Source: Acidobacterium capsulatum ATCC 51196
Lineage (GTDB): Bacteria; Acidobacteriota; Terriglobia; Terriglobales; Acidobacteriaceae
Direction of reading: 5' to 3'
Assembly: GCF_000022565.1 (NCBI RefSeq)
Contig: NC_012483.1
Coordinates: forward strand, 3,658,001-3,722,000
DNA length: 64,000 bases
Below the pieces are notes generated by a model. It worked only from the letters and a program-made list of their open reading frames with translations, was not told where the DNA came from and made no database searches. This document shows, piece after piece, positions 1-8,998 of this stretch; position 1 is the first letter of the stretch; every line of letters starts with the position of its first letter. Position numbers and translations under genes: made by a program.

Positions 1-697
1 CCTGGCCGGTCATCGCGTCTGCGACAAAGAGAATCTCCTGCGGCGCCAGCAGCGCTTTGAGGCGCGTCATCTCGTCCATCAGGTTGTCGTCAATGTGCAG
101 GCGGCCCGCCGTGTCCACAATGAGCGTGTCGCAACCGGTGATGACCGCTTCACGGCGCGCTTCTTTGGCAAGACGCTCAACCAATGCTGTGCCGGCAGCC
201 TCGCCTTTGGTGTCCCCCTCGTAGATTTTCGCGTTGATGGAGTTGGCAACGACTTTGAGCTGCTCGCGCGCGGCAGGACGGTAAACGTCCACGGAAACCA
301 GCATGGGGCGATGGCCGCCCTTCTTGAGCCATGCCGCCAGCTTGCCCGAGGTGGTCGTTTTGCCCGAGCCCTGTAAGCCTGCCATCAGTATCACGGTAGG
401 AGGACGCGAAGCGAACTGGAAGCGAGCCGTGTCTTTGCCGAGCAAGTCGACGAGCTCGTCGCGAACAATCTTGATGACCTGCTCGGTCGGTGAGAGTGCG
501 GTCATGACCTGCTGGCCGACGGCTCTCTCGCGTATGTGCTCGATGAGTTCTTTGGCGACGTTGAGGTTTACGTCGGCTTCGAGCAGCGCCACGCGAATTT
601 CGCGCAAGGCTTCCTGAATGTTTTCTTCGGTGACGGTGCCTTGACCGCGAAGATTTTTGAAGGCGCGCTGCAGCTTTTCTGAAAGATTGTCAAACAT
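1..697 (-). CDS. ffh: Signal recognition particle protein Ffh (partial, N-terminal part)
   Basis: GTPase of the signal recognition particle, which binds 4.5S RNA and nascent membrane-protein signal sequences and docks with FtsY. The minus-strand reading frame opens with ATG at 697-695 (protein starts MFDNLSEKLQ) and runs out of the window at base 1 without a stop, so only about 232 N-terminal residues are present. The N-domain helices are followed by the G1 loop (GLQGSGKTT) and, near the window edge, the G3 motif DTAGRLH. The C-terminal M domain lies outside the window. This is an ordinary chromosomal gene and anchors the left side of the window as host chromosome. Confidence 0.97.
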   Translation of the reverse strand, partial: MFDNLSEKLQRAFKNLRGQGTVTEENIQEALREIRVALLEADVNLNVAKELIEHIRERAVGQQVMTALSPTEQVIKIVRDELVDLLGKDTARFQFASRPPTVILMAGLQGSGKTTTSGKLAAWLKKGGHRPMLVSVDVYRPAAREQLKVVANSINAKIYEGDTKGEAAGTALVERLAKEARREAVITGCDTLIVDTAGRLHIDDNLMDEMTRLKALLAPQEILFVADAMTGQ

Positions 698-945
698 AGG
701 TGGCATTATCAGTTTAACAGCGCTGGGTACGGTGAATCGCTAGAGGCTTTTCGGGGGCTGGTGAGTTTTGCCGTGAGGACTTTTAAGCAGATGGCAGCCC
801 TGGTTCGCATGGAGCTAAAGGGGCAGACGCAGGGTTCAAAATGCGGAGGCGCCTGTTGAAAAGTAACTCTTAAATGTGCAAATGCTGTTCTGAGCCGCAC
901 CAGAAGCGGGTTTGACCCGATCCGTATGGATTGTTACTATCAAGT

Positions 946-1022
<77 letters not shown>

Positions 1023-1023
1023 T

Positions 1024-2205
1024 TTAGGAATTTTGAGGGCGCAATTGGGGCGCATCTGCTCCGAAAGCCAATAGTTCCTCCACCAGCTTCGCATTAGCTG
1101 GACGAGTTAATTTGAGCATGGCATTCTGCCCGTACTTCATGGTCATATCAATCGAACTGTGCCGCATCAGCCGTTGCTGAACCTCGGGTTCTGCACCGGA
1201 GTCTCCCAGTCGCGCCCGGTAGGTATGCCGGAAGTTGTGCCATCCCAGGTTGGGGATGCCTGCTTTCCGCCCAGCCGGAGCCAGATGATCGTTTCGCAGG
1301 GAACTGGCGTGGTATGGCCTGCCCGTATCGAGGTTTCCGAAAAGCCAGCCGTTTACGCCGTCCTCCCGTGCTTGCCATGCTCTCAACTCCTGCACCAGCA
1401 TCTCGTGCAAAGGCAGGACGTCGGCGGAAGCCATTGTTTTGGTTTCCCCTTCGTGACGGCCGACGATTGACCTTGAAATCGTCAGGGTCCGCTCTTCGAA
1501 ATTTGCGTCCGTCCACCGCATTCCGAGTATTTCGCTGATTCGCAGGCCAGTATTCATGGCCAGTACAGCCATGAGCCGGACATGAGGAGCGAGGTTCGCA
1601 AGGATCTGGTAGTACTGCTGGGGTGTCAGCAGATAAATGGGGCGCACCCTCCGGGTTGTTCCCCGCAATTCAATCAAGCTCATTGGATTACGCTGGCAGT
1701 CGAGATAACGCCAACGCATGGCATATTCAAAGAGCCGATGAAGAACGGAACGAGTATGCAGTTTGCTCTTTGGAGAAAGATCACGAGGCTTTTCGCCCTT
1801 TCGCCGCGGCTTCGACTGCAGCCCTTTGATCCACTGCTCCACCATCATTGGATCTTTTGCCATGTCTGAAATGCGAACATTCTCCCATCGAGGAAGAAGG
1901 CGTGCATTCAGCATGGCGCGCAATGGCGCAGCCGTGGACTCCCGTTCTGGAATTGCTTCCTGCAAGTAACGCGCTACCAGTTGACCGAATGTGGCCACTT
2001 CGATCGAGTTATTGATCTCGGCGGTGAGCTTTGAAGCCGCTCGCTGCGCCTCTGCTCTGGAACGAAGCTGTTGGGTCGTGCCCAGAGTTGTTGACCGGTT
2101 AGTATCTCCATCCCGCCATCGAAGAACCCATACATCAGATCCTTTGCTGCGGGCCTTCCGTACAATCCAGCCGCGCTGGAAAGTCTGCCGCTGTTTGGTG
2201 CTCAT
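1024..2205 (-). CDS. int: Tyrosine-type site-specific integrase
   Basis: Catalyses integration and excision of the element by tyrosine recombination. The chosen start is ATG at 2205-2203, preceded by a good AGGAG and overlapping the excisionase stop by 4 nt; a longer frame runs to 2382 but only through the excisionase gene. The 393-residue protein has an N-terminal arm-binding/SAM-like region and a C-terminal catalytic domain. Visible active-site residues are R222 (TGLRISE), H323 and R326 (HNFRH), H349 and Y358 (MKYGQ). All are present, so the enzyme looks intact. Its 3' end faces the tRNA-fMet gene, which is the usual layout for tRNA-targeting integrases. Confidence 0.94.
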   Translation of the reverse strand: MSTKQRQTFQRGWIVRKARSKGSDVWVLRWRDGDTNRSTTLGTTQQLRSRAEAQRAASKLTAEINNSIEVATFGQLVARYLQEAIPERESTAAPLRAMLNARLLPRWENVRISDMAKDPMMVEQWIKGLQSKPRRKGEKPRDLSPKSKLHTRSVLHRLFEYAMRWRYLDCQRNPMSLIELRGTTRRVRPIYLLTPQQYYQILANLAPHVRLMAVLAMNTGLRISEILGMRWTDANFEERTLTISRSIVGRHEGETKTMASADVLPLHEMLVQELRAWQAREDGVNGWLFGNLDTGRPYHASSLRNDHLAPAGRKAGIPNLGWHNFRHTYRARLGDSGAEPEVQQRLMRHSSIDMTMKYGQNAMLKLTRPANAKLVEELLAFGADAPQLRPQNS

Positions 2206-2477
2206 TTGCCGCTTTCTCCTTTTGCAAGCGGCGCGGATGATGGAATTAAAGATACCTCGCATTGCATCCTGTTCGCCAGTTCCGAAAGCAGGAATCTCCA
2301 GCGTTTGCGCGTCCCGTTTGTGATGGAGTGAGCCGGAATCTTGCCTTCGCGCGCGAGTCGTTTCACTGTGATTGGGGAGCACCGCAAAAATGCGGCAGCC
2401 TCAGTCGGAGTAACAAAATGCTCTGGCGGAGCAGCAACGTGTGGTCGGGAAGATTGGACGGGAAGAAGGAGACTCAC
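2202..2477 (-). CDS. xis: Excisionase-like helix-turn-helix DNA-binding protein
   Basis: A 91-residue protein with a MerR/excisionase-type winged helix: the segment VTPTEAAAFLRCSPITVKRLAREGKIP (residues about 22-48) has the pattern of the helix-turn-helix 17 family. Such proteins bend DNA at the attachment site and bias the integrase toward excision. Its stop overlaps the integrase start by 4 nt (ATGA), so the two are translationally coupled. Its 5' end faces the divergent lysR gene across about 280 bp that contain the operator-like repeat. The excisionase role is inferred from domain and position; a simple repressor of int is the alternative. Confidence 0.8.
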   Translation of the reverse strand: MSLLLPVQSSRPHVAAPPEHFVTPTEAAAFLRCSPITVKRLAREGKIPAHSITNGTRKRWRFLLSELANRMQCEVSLIPSSAPLAKGESGK

Positions 2478-2559
2478 GGGATTACACCTCCTGCAGTTCG
2501 CCTTACGACTGTACTGTCAGGTTGGCCTGCGGCGGAACGGCGAGTCCAATACTTCTTAT

Positions 2560-2590
2560 TTATCGGGTGATAGATCAAAGTTATCGGGTG
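2560..2590 (+). promoter_or_regulatory. Operator-like repeat between xis-int and lysR
   Basis: The 16-mer TTATCGGGTGATAGAT occupies 2560-2575 and contains the perfect palindrome TATC-N4-GATA. It is followed six bases later by a half copy, TTATCGGGTG, at 2581-2590. The exact 16-mer recurs at 3794-3809, downstream of lysR and upstream of the conjugation operon. Its position in the divergent xis/lysR gap fits autoregulation by the LysR-type protein and possible control of excision. Binding by that protein is inferred. Confidence 0.6.
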
Positions 2591-2760
2591 CGTTGCGGGC
2601 GACTCGTCATTCGCATAGTTTCCCGCTCGAAGTAAATTTGGCCAAACGTCGCGATTCCACTTGCACGCCAGCGAGAAGCTTGTCACCATCTGGGCAGGAA
2701 AAGAGTGTCGAAAAAGTACCTGTCGCAACGACCTTGAGTTCTCTTGCTGGATTGAAGGGT

Positions 2761-3771
2761 ATGAACGATTGGGCTGAATTCCGGCACTTCCGCTACCTGC
2801 TTGCCATTCTGGAAAAGCAGGGTTTCCGCGCGGCCGCAGAAGAGCTTCATACCTCTCAGCCCAACCTCACCGTGCAGGCCAGACAGTTTCAGGAGAACGC
2901 ACAGATCCGGCTCTTCCGGCGTTCACGCGCGGGGCGTATTCACCCCACAGAAACTGGTCTCGCTTTCATCAGGCTCGCACGGTTGCTGTTGGAGCTTCGG
3001 GACGAAGTGATGGAAGTGCTGAGTTCGATCGAGCGTGGGGAGATTGTCTCGGTCTGCTTCGGATCTACGCCTTTGGTCGATCCCGATCTCTTTAGAGCCT
3101 TGTGTCTGATGCACAGATCGCTGTTGCCGTCCGCAACCGTCCGCCCGACGCACGGCGATGTGACGCAGGTGATGGATGAGGTTCTGAATGGTGCCATCGA
3201 TCTTGCTCTGGTCACCCTGCCGGTGAAACATAGTGAACTTCACGTGGAATTGATTCGCCGGGACCGGTTGGTGGCATGTCTCCGCAGAGATAGTCCGTTG
3301 GCAGCCAAGAGGGCATTACTGCCCGAGGATCTTCGCGACAATCTAGGCATTCTCTATGATCCCCAGCGCCATCCCGCCGCCCATGTTCGGCTGCTTGAGC
3401 TGCTGCACGAAGCCGGCGTGCAAGTGGATCGTTATTCGCGCGCGTCACATCCCTCTGAGGTGCAGACACTGGTCAAGGAAGGCGCTGGAATCGCGCTTGT
3501 GCGGGAAGGAGTGAGACTCGATGAACAACTCATCACGCGGCCGCTTGCGGGCGTGAACTGGACGGTGGACACGGCTCTTGTCTACCGCAAGGCGAAGCGT
3601 GTCCCCACCGTTTCGCTCATCGTCGGGAAATTCAAGCAGAAGTTCAGCAAAGGAGTAGAGGAAATCCTGCCGGTCGTTGCCCGGTTTCCGGCCCATTCCG
3701 CGCACGAAGGACTGCCCCCGTCCAGTGATGAGGCGGAGGGTCTCCCGGTCCAACTCAGGCTTATTGGCTAG
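2761..3771 (+). CDS. LysR-type transcriptional regulator
   Basis: Predicted transcription factor of 336 residues. The N-terminal winged helix-turn-helix (residues about 4-65) contains FRHFRYLLAILEKQGFRAAA and the typical LysR sequence SQPNLTVQARQFQE. The rest is a two-lobed effector-binding domain (roughly 90-300). Start chosen at ATG 2761, just after GAAGGG, because the family's N-terminus begins here; the frame stays open further upstream with no family similarity. It lies between the recombination genes and the T4SS operon, with a 16-bp operator-like repeat on both sides, so it probably controls its own expression and transfer genes. The inducing ligand is unknown. Confidence 0.9.
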   Translation: MNDWAEFRHFRYLLAILEKQGFRAAAEELHTSQPNLTVQARQFQENAQIRLFRRSRAGRIHPTETGLAFIRLARLLLELRDEVMEVLSSIERGEIVSVCFGSTPLVDPDLFRALCLMHRSLLPSATVRPTHGDVTQVMDEVLNGAIDLALVTLPVKHSELHVELIRRDRLVACLRRDSPLAAKRALLPEDLRDNLGILYDPQRHPAAHVRLLELLHEAGVQVDRYSRASHPSEVQTLVKEGAGIALVREGVRLDEQLITRPLAGVNWTVDTALVYRKAKRVPTVSLIVGKFKQKFSKGVEEILPVVARFPAHSAHEGLPPSSDEAEGLPVQLRLIG

Positions 3772-3793
3772 GTCTGAGGCTGATCGCTCGGAG

Positions 3794-3809
3794 TTATCGG
3801 GTGATAGAT
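3794..3809 (+). promoter_or_regulatory. Second copy of the LysR-associated 16-bp operator
   Basis: Exact copy of the 16-mer at 2560-2575, including the TATC-N4-GATA palindrome, located 79-94 bp upstream of the virB2 start. This spacing suits a site that controls the promoter of the whole T4SS operon. Seen directly in sequence; the binding protein is inferred to be the adjacent LysR regulator. Confidence 0.6.
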
Positions 3810-3887
3810 ACAAGGTATTGGACGAGAGGACAAAGAGGAACCATGATCACGGCATATCGCGACTGATTTCGGTCGACGGAGGTGCTG

Positions 3888-4241
3888 ATGATTCGCAAGC
3901 TTCAATCCCACAAAGCCCGCAAAACTGAGGCGCGCCGGCAGGTACTCCGCTATCTGCGTGCGTCGGTTCCAACCCTCGTTGCAATCTCTCTTTCCAGTGC
4001 TGCCCACGCCCAGGGAACGATGGACTTCTCTGGTGCAGACACGCTGATGCAGACATTCAAAACGTTTGCTGTCTACGCTGGCGCGATCATCTGCTTTGGC
4101 GGCCTGATCTTCGCCGGAATTCGCATGATGACCGGACGCTTTCAGGATGCCATTCCCGGTCTGTTCGGTGCGCTGTTCGGCGCTGGGGTTCTCGGCTGGG
4201 GAGCTGGCTGGATTGGCTCGCTCACTGGGCAACAGATGTGA
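3888..4241 (+). CDS. virB2: TrbC/VirB2-family pilin of the type IV secretion system
   Basis: Major conjugative pilus subunit precursor, 117 residues. It has a basic N-terminus, a hydrophobic signal region ending in SSAAHAQG, and then two hydrophobic helices (YAGAIICFGGLIFAGIRM and IPGLFGALFGAGVLGWGAGW), as expected for VirB2/TrbC pilins. The start is ATG 3888 with GGAGG five bases upstream; an in-frame GTG at 3882 overlaps that ribosome binding site and is less likely. It is the first gene of the virB/trb operon and follows the operator at 3794-3809. Confidence 0.88.
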   Translation: MIRKLQSHKARKTEARRQVLRYLRASVPTLVAISLSSAAHAQGTMDFSGADTLMQTFKTFAVYAGAIICFGGLIFAGIRMMTGRFQDAIPGLFGALFGAGVLGWGAGWIGSLTGQQM

Positions 4242-4253
4242 CGGTGAGCAGCC

Positions 4254-4517
4254 ATGACCCGACGAGGAGAACAGTTACCGATCAATCAGGCGCTTAATAG
4301 GCCACGGGCCAAGCTCGGATTGGACCTCAGCGCATGGATGGCGATCGTATTCGTCTGCGTAACGGTTTTCCTCGTTGGATTTCGTCTGGTGGCGATGATC
4401 GCCTTCCCCACGCTTGCAGCGGGGGCCTGGCTCATCGTTCGCAAACACCCGAAGATGTTCGAACTCTGGGGTCTGAGCCTCAGCCAGAAGTCCTACTATG
4501 ACCCGCGCAAAGACTGA
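4254..4517 (+). CDS. virB3: VirB3/TrbD-family T4SS membrane protein
   Basis: An 87-residue inner-membrane protein with a short cytoplasmic N-terminus containing NQALNRPR, two adjacent hydrophobic helices (residues about 27-60) and a charged C-terminus. This is the standard VirB3 layout, and VirB3 always works with VirB4. It starts 12 nt after virB2 and its 3' end overlaps the virB4 start by 20 nt, suggesting coupled translation. Assignment rests on size, topology and position between virB2 and virB4. Confidence 0.85.
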   Translation: MTRRGEQLPINQALNRPRAKLGLDLSAWMAIVFVCVTVFLVGFRLVAMIAFPTLAAGAWLIVRKHPKMFELWGLSLSQKSYYDPRKD

Positions 4518-6867
4518 ACAAGCAAAATTCGTGCCATGGTTCGCGAAGGCCGGAGCCGCGTGCAGCATCGTTCCGATTGCACGCTTCGTCAATGAGCACA
4601 TCTTTGCGCTCAAAGGCGGCGGGTACGGATGCCTGTTCTCTTTAGCCGGTATCGATGAAGAGGGGCTGACTGACCCGGAACTCGAAGCGCGGATGCGTTC
4701 GCTGGAGGGAGCGCTCCATGGCCTGCCAGAGGGTTCATGCCTCTATCAGTACACCCGCTTGATGTCCGGCTTCGAGCTGCCGCGCCGACCGCATTACCAA
4801 AATCCTGTGACGCAAGTATTCGCGGATGACCGACTGACGTTTCTTGAGAGAACCGCGGGATTCCGACGCATCGACCTGCACTGGTGCCTGACCATCGAGC
4901 CGCCAAGGATCAAGGCATTCCAGCAGAAGCCGAAAGAGCTCGCCGCCGACACTTCGCGGATGCTCGCCGAACTTGAGAAGACGGCCACGATTCTGGAAGG
5001 TCATCTTGGCAGTTCGTTGGGACTGCGGCTGCTCGGCAAGGATGCCGCATTCCAATTCTTCAGTTACGTTTTCAACCTGGAGGAATGGGCGGAGGATGAC
5101 CAACTCCGGGCCAATACCGGTGTAGACCGCCAGATTGTGAAAAACCCGATTACCTGGCATAGCGACCATCTGCGGGTGGGCAAGCGCTACGTTCAGATGT
5201 TTTCCCTGAAGGCGACGCCGGAGGCATCCAGGCCATGCCTCTTTTCCAGCCTACTGACGCTCGACTGCGACAGCATCGTCTGCTCAACATGGCGGCCAAA
5301 GTCCACCGCAGCGGCTCGAAGCGAGATCGACGCCCAGGAGAAGTTCATTTCCTTCTTCAAGGTTGGCGTGCTGACGCGCGTCATGAGCGGGCGTGATACG
5401 GCATCGCTCGAAACCGGAGCCGGGGCAAAGGCCGCCAATAGCAGTGTCGATGATCTGAGCGAAGTCATCCGCTCGCTCGATAAAAAGTCCCAGGGCGAAT
5501 ACTCGCTCCGCCTCTTGCTGGCTGCAAACAGCCCGGAGCACTTGCGCGATACCATCCCCGCCGTACATCGAGCATTCGTCGATGCACGGACACAGATGAT
5601 CGAGGAATCGCTCGGCAATCTCTCCGCGTTCTATGCCATGTTCCCCGGCAATGGAAAGTTCAACGTCTTCCCACTGTGGCTGTCGGAAGATCATCATGCC
5701 CGGCTTTCCTCGATATTTGCTCCGCATCTCGGCCATCCGCACTCCGAGGATCTCGATGCCGAGTATCTGAATGTCTTCGAGACACGCACGCGAACGCCGT
5801 TCTTTCAGGACGTGTACGTCGATGGCGTGCGGGTGATGCTCATCCTTGGGCCGACCGGCACGGGCAAATCCGTCCATGGGAATCAGCTCATTGCCTTGGA
5901 ACAGAAATACGGTGGCTTCAGCTACATCTTCGACATCGGTGGCAGCTATGAGAGTGTCGTCGAATTGTACGGCGGACGGGTTGACCGCATTGGCAAGGAT
6001 GGCCCCCGTGTCAATCCCTTCGCGCTGGAGCCGACCGAGAGCAACCTCAAGTTCCTGTACACCTTCATTCGCCTGCTGCTGGCCAACGGCGGAGCCGAAC
6101 TGGAACCCGAAGACGACGACGTGATTCACAAGGCGGTGCAGGATATGTACCTGCTCGACCGGGAGAACCGCCGCCTCTCGAACCTCTACCTGCCGAAGAA
6201 GCTCGATCGTTACCTCTCGAAATGGGTCCGGGATGGCGTCTACCACGCGATCTTCGACAACGTGGAGGACGGGTTGTCTCTCTCGCGCGTGCAGTGCTTC
6301 GACTTCGCGGGTGTCAACAACGAGCAGTATGCCGACTTGATCGAACCGCTAATGGTCTGGCTTCTGCGTCGCATCAACGATGTGCTCCACGATCCGGCGA
6401 ATCTCGGAGTCCCCAAGCACATTCTCATCGAGGAACTCTTCCCTTCGATGAAGAATCGCCAGTTGCTCGAAGGCGCGCTCTCCTCCATCAAGACGGTGCG
6501 CAAGAATCTCGGCGGTGTGACACTGATCGGCCAGTCCGCAGAAGACCTCGGCGAGAACGCGGACAGCATCGTGAATTCCTGCTCGTCTTTTCTGTTATTG
6601 AAAGACCCAACCTTCAATCGCAAGCGTTACGCCGAACTCTTCCGGATGAATGAGCAACAACTGGCGCTCTTCGAGAGCCTGCAGGACCGCGAAGCTCTGT
6701 ACATCCGCCGCGACGGGCTCACAAAGGTTGTCATCTTGAATCTCGACAGCCGCAGCTATGCCACCTTCTCCACCAAGCCCAAGGACCGGGTACGCCGGTC
6801 GAAGTTGATCGCCAAATACGGACTCGCCGAGGGTATCGACCGCTTTGCCCAAGGTGAAATCGCCTAA
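4498..6867 (+). CDS. virB4: VirB4/TrbE conjugative transfer ATPase
   Basis: Cytoplasmic/inner-membrane ATPase that powers pilus assembly and substrate transfer. The 789-residue length is normal for the family. A VirB4 N-terminal domain is followed by a RecA-like ATPase with Walker A GPTGTGKS (about residues 452-459); later segments match the motor core, including LIEELFPSMKNRQLLEGALSSI and the glutamine-bearing IGQSAEDLG. It overlaps virB3 and is followed by virB9 after 17 nt. No frameshift or missing motif is visible, so the transfer machinery appears functional. Confidence 0.95.
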   Translation: MTRAKTEQAKFVPWFAKAGAACSIVPIARFVNEHIFALKGGGYGCLFSLAGIDEEGLTDPELEARMRSLEGALHGLPEGSCLYQYTRLMSGFELPRRPHYQNPVTQVFADDRLTFLERTAGFRRIDLHWCLTIEPPRIKAFQQKPKELAADTSRMLAELEKTATILEGHLGSSLGLRLLGKDAAFQFFSYVFNLEEWAEDDQLRANTGVDRQIVKNPITWHSDHLRVGKRYVQMFSLKATPEASRPCLFSSLLTLDCDSIVCSTWRPKSTAAARSEIDAQEKFISFFKVGVLTRVMSGRDTASLETGAGAKAANSSVDDLSEVIRSLDKKSQGEYSLRLLLAANSPEHLRDTIPAVHRAFVDARTQMIEESLGNLSAFYAMFPGNGKFNVFPLWLSEDHHARLSSIFAPHLGHPHSEDLDAEYLNVFETRTRTPFFQDVYVDGVRVMLILGPTGTGKSVHGNQLIALEQKYGGFSYIFDIGGSYESVVELYGGRVDRIGKDGPRVNPFALEPTESNLKFLYTFIRLLLANGGAELEPEDDDVIHKAVQDMYLLDRENRRLSNLYLPKKLDRYLSKWVRDGVYHAIFDNVEDGLSLSRVQCFDFAGVNNEQYADLIEPLMVWLLRRINDVLHDPANLGVPKHILIEELFPSMKNRQLLEGALSSIKTVRKNLGGVTLIGQSAEDLGENADSIVNSCSSFLLLKDPTFNRKRYAELFRMNEQQLALFESLQDREALYIRRDGLTKVVILNLDSRSYATFSTKPKDRVRRSKLIAKYGLAEGIDRFAQGEIA

Positions 6868-6884
6868 CAAAGAAAGGACCGCTC

Positions 6885-7721
6885 GTGAAACCGCTCATCC
6901 CAATTGCCGTAGCTCTTGGCCTTTTGCATCCAGCATTTGCAGCACTGCACGCACAGCCCGCTACCAAGCAACCCGTTCCCAACGCGCCACGCACGGTTGT
7001 GGTATCCGCAACTCTCTCACCTCCTGTGGTCCGCACCGCATTGCTGCAAGCGACGCTGATCGTGCTTCCCTCCGAGGAGAAGGTAGCGAACGTCTTTGCG
7101 GGAGACACAGTGGATTGGGTGTTTGACGGAGGCCATGTTGCGAGCCGATTTATCAGCATTAAGCCGAAGGCCGCCGGCAGCACCACGGATGTCCACATCA
7201 TCTCCGACCACGGCAATGAGTACACGCTGGAACTTCAGGAGGTTTCAGGCCAAGCTGATCCGCACTTCGATTCCAAAGTGTTCCTCGTACCCGGTGACAA
7301 ATCAGCAAAAGAGAAGTTGACCGAGCTGCCGGTCTTTGTGCCTGCGTCGGAGCTGAACCAGGCCAAGCAGGAGGTTGCAGCGGCAAAAGCAGCGGAGGCG
7401 AGAACGCTCAAGGCAGAACAAACGAAAGAGGAAGAGTACCGGAGCCGCTATCCCGGCACGCTCCGCTTTGACTACACCTGGAACAAGTCGAAAGGCGACG
7501 CGCTTGGGCTTCACGAGATCTGGCACGACCACAAATTCACCTACTTACGCGGCCAGTTTCAGGAGACGCCTGCCCTCTACGAAGTGAAAGATGGCAAGCC
7601 GTCTCTGATCAACTTCGACTTCTCGAATGGCCTGTACATCGTGCCCAAGGAACTCGACCGCGGCTACCTCACCATCGGCAAGCGGAAGGTGGAGTTCCAT
7701 CGCACGGACGGAGGCAACTAG
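6885..7721 (+). CDS. virB9: VirB9/TrbG-family outer-membrane complex protein
   Basis: A 278-residue secreted protein: signal peptide of about 21 residues (MKPLIPIAVALGLLHPAFA), then a beta-rich VirB9/CagX domain. The C-terminal half contains RFDYTWNKSKGDALGLHEIWHDHKFTYLRG and FSNGLYIVPKELDRGYLTIGKRKVEFHR in separate blocks, corresponding to the conserved C-terminal beta-sandwich that forms the core-complex ring with VirB10. A charged alanine-rich linker (about 158-185) separates the halves. It lies two bases upstream of virB10. Assignment by family motifs and operon order. Confidence 0.88.
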   Translation: MKPLIPIAVALGLLHPAFAALHAQPATKQPVPNAPRTVVVSATLSPPVVRTALLQATLIVLPSEEKVANVFAGDTVDWVFDGGHVASRFISIKPKAAGSTTDVHIISDHGNEYTLELQEVSGQADPHFDSKVFLVPGDKSAKEKLTELPVFVPASELNQAKQEVAAAKAAEARTLKAEQTKEEEYRSRYPGTLRFDYTWNKSKGDALGLHEIWHDHKFTYLRGQFQETPALYEVKDGKPSLINFDFSNGLYIVPKELDRGYLTIGKRKVEFHRTDGGN

Positions 7722-7723
7722 CC

Positions 7724-8980
7724 ATGCCGGAACTCAATCAGAACACGCCCGCGACGGTTCCCGAACAGCCCGAAGCCAAACCGCCTGTCCGGAAGACCAT
7801 GCCCGTGGTTATCGCGCTGGTTGTCATTATGGCGCTCATCGGGATTGCCAATCTCTCCAGCCTGCTCAGGGGAAGCAAACGGTCAACATCTGCAACCGCC
7901 ATGCCGATACGACCGGCAGCTCCGAATGCGCAAGAAGTAAACAGCTTCGAGACGCAACAGCATTTGCAGGCCGAACGCGACGCCCAGGAGCGACAGCACC
8001 AGCAGGAGATCACGGCAGCCATGCAGCAACTTGAAGCTGCGGAAGGTATTCCCGGCCCCGAAGGAACGACCACTCCCCCCATGACCGCCGCGCAACGGGC
8101 CGCGATCTATGGCCAAAGTCCCAATGCTCCGGTCATCACGTCGAGTGTTTCCGAAGAGCGTGCGGAGGCGAAGCAGCGCGAACTGGCCAAAGAAAAGCAA
8201 CACAGGGATGCTCTGGCCAGTGACACGGTCGCCATCGACTTTGAGTCTTCTGGTTCCACCCCAGCCAGTTCGCACGCGACTCGGTCACCGGAGGCGCAAC
8301 CGGACATGCCCGCGACAACGCCAACCGTCGCTCCGAGAGCAAAGTCTCCAAATGCCTCCAATGCGATGACTCCATATCCTTTCGACCACTACCAAGGCAA
8401 GCTTTATCGAATCTTTGAGGGCACGATCCTTGAGGGCGTCGTGACCAACCATATCGACGGCGGTTTCAGTGGACCCGTCCTGGTCATGCTCACCACGGAC
8501 TACTATTCGCACGACCATCAGCATCTTCTGATGCCACAAGGGACGCGACTGATTGGAACAGTACAGAGCATCGGCAATGCTCAGCAGCGCAAGATGTTTG
8601 TTACGTTCCACCGTGCTATTTGCCCAGACGGCTTTTCCATCGACTTCGATAAATACATCGGTCTAGACCAGATCGGCACCACCGGGCTCGCTACAAAGAT
8701 CCACCACGGATACTTTCAGGCGTTTGCCGCCGCAGCCATGATCGGCGGCCTTGGAGGGCTGGCCCAAATTGGCAACAACGGCAGCATCCTTGATCCCTCG
8801 ACCGAGATCCGCAACGGCATCTCCCAGCAGTCAGCCGCTGAAGGCGAACAGGTGCTGAACCACTTTCTTGACCGCCTGCCAGTCATCACCCTCAAGGAAG
8901 GCTCGCGCGCCCGCGTCTACGTGGGCCGCGACATCCTCGTACCGTCCTACTCAGAACACCGAATGGACCCCAACCTTTAA
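7724..8980 (+). CDS. virB10: VirB10/TrbI-family core complex protein
   Basis: A 418-residue bitopic protein that spans both membranes in the T4SS core. It has a short cytoplasmic tail, one transmembrane helix (residues about 26-44, MPVVIALVVIMALIGIANL), a long polar and proline/alanine-rich periplasmic linker with a coiled-coil stretch near residues 80-110, and a C-terminal TrbI domain from about residue 220. That domain includes GTILEGVVTNHIDGGFSGPV, LMPQGTRLIGTVQ and the terminal ARVYVGRDILVPSY. It follows virB9 by two bases. Confidence 0.92.
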   Translation: MPELNQNTPATVPEQPEAKPPVRKTMPVVIALVVIMALIGIANLSSLLRGSKRSTSATAMPIRPAAPNAQEVNSFETQQHLQAERDAQERQHQQEITAAMQQLEAAEGIPGPEGTTTPPMTAAQRAAIYGQSPNAPVITSSVSEERAEAKQRELAKEKQHRDALASDTVAIDFESSGSTPASSHATRSPEAQPDMPATTPTVAPRAKSPNASNAMTPYPFDHYQGKLYRIFEGTILEGVVTNHIDGGFSGPVLVMLTTDYYSHDHQHLLMPQGTRLIGTVQSIGNAQQRKMFVTFHRAICPDGFSIDFDKYIGLDQIGTTGLATKIHHGYFQAFAAAAMIGGLGGLAQIGNNGSILDPSTEIRNGISQQSAAEGEQVLNHFLDRLPVITLKEGSRARVYVGRDILVPSYSEHRMDPNL

Positions 8981-8998
8981 CACGGAAGGACCTTTGCT

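Noticed and set aside
2341-2760. Upstream extension of the LysR frame
   Set aside because: The family N-terminus begins at 2761, and the extension overlaps xis and the operator repeat.
5284-6246. Minus-strand frame of 320 codons
   Set aside because: Antisense shadow of virB4, whose motifs lie on the plus strand.
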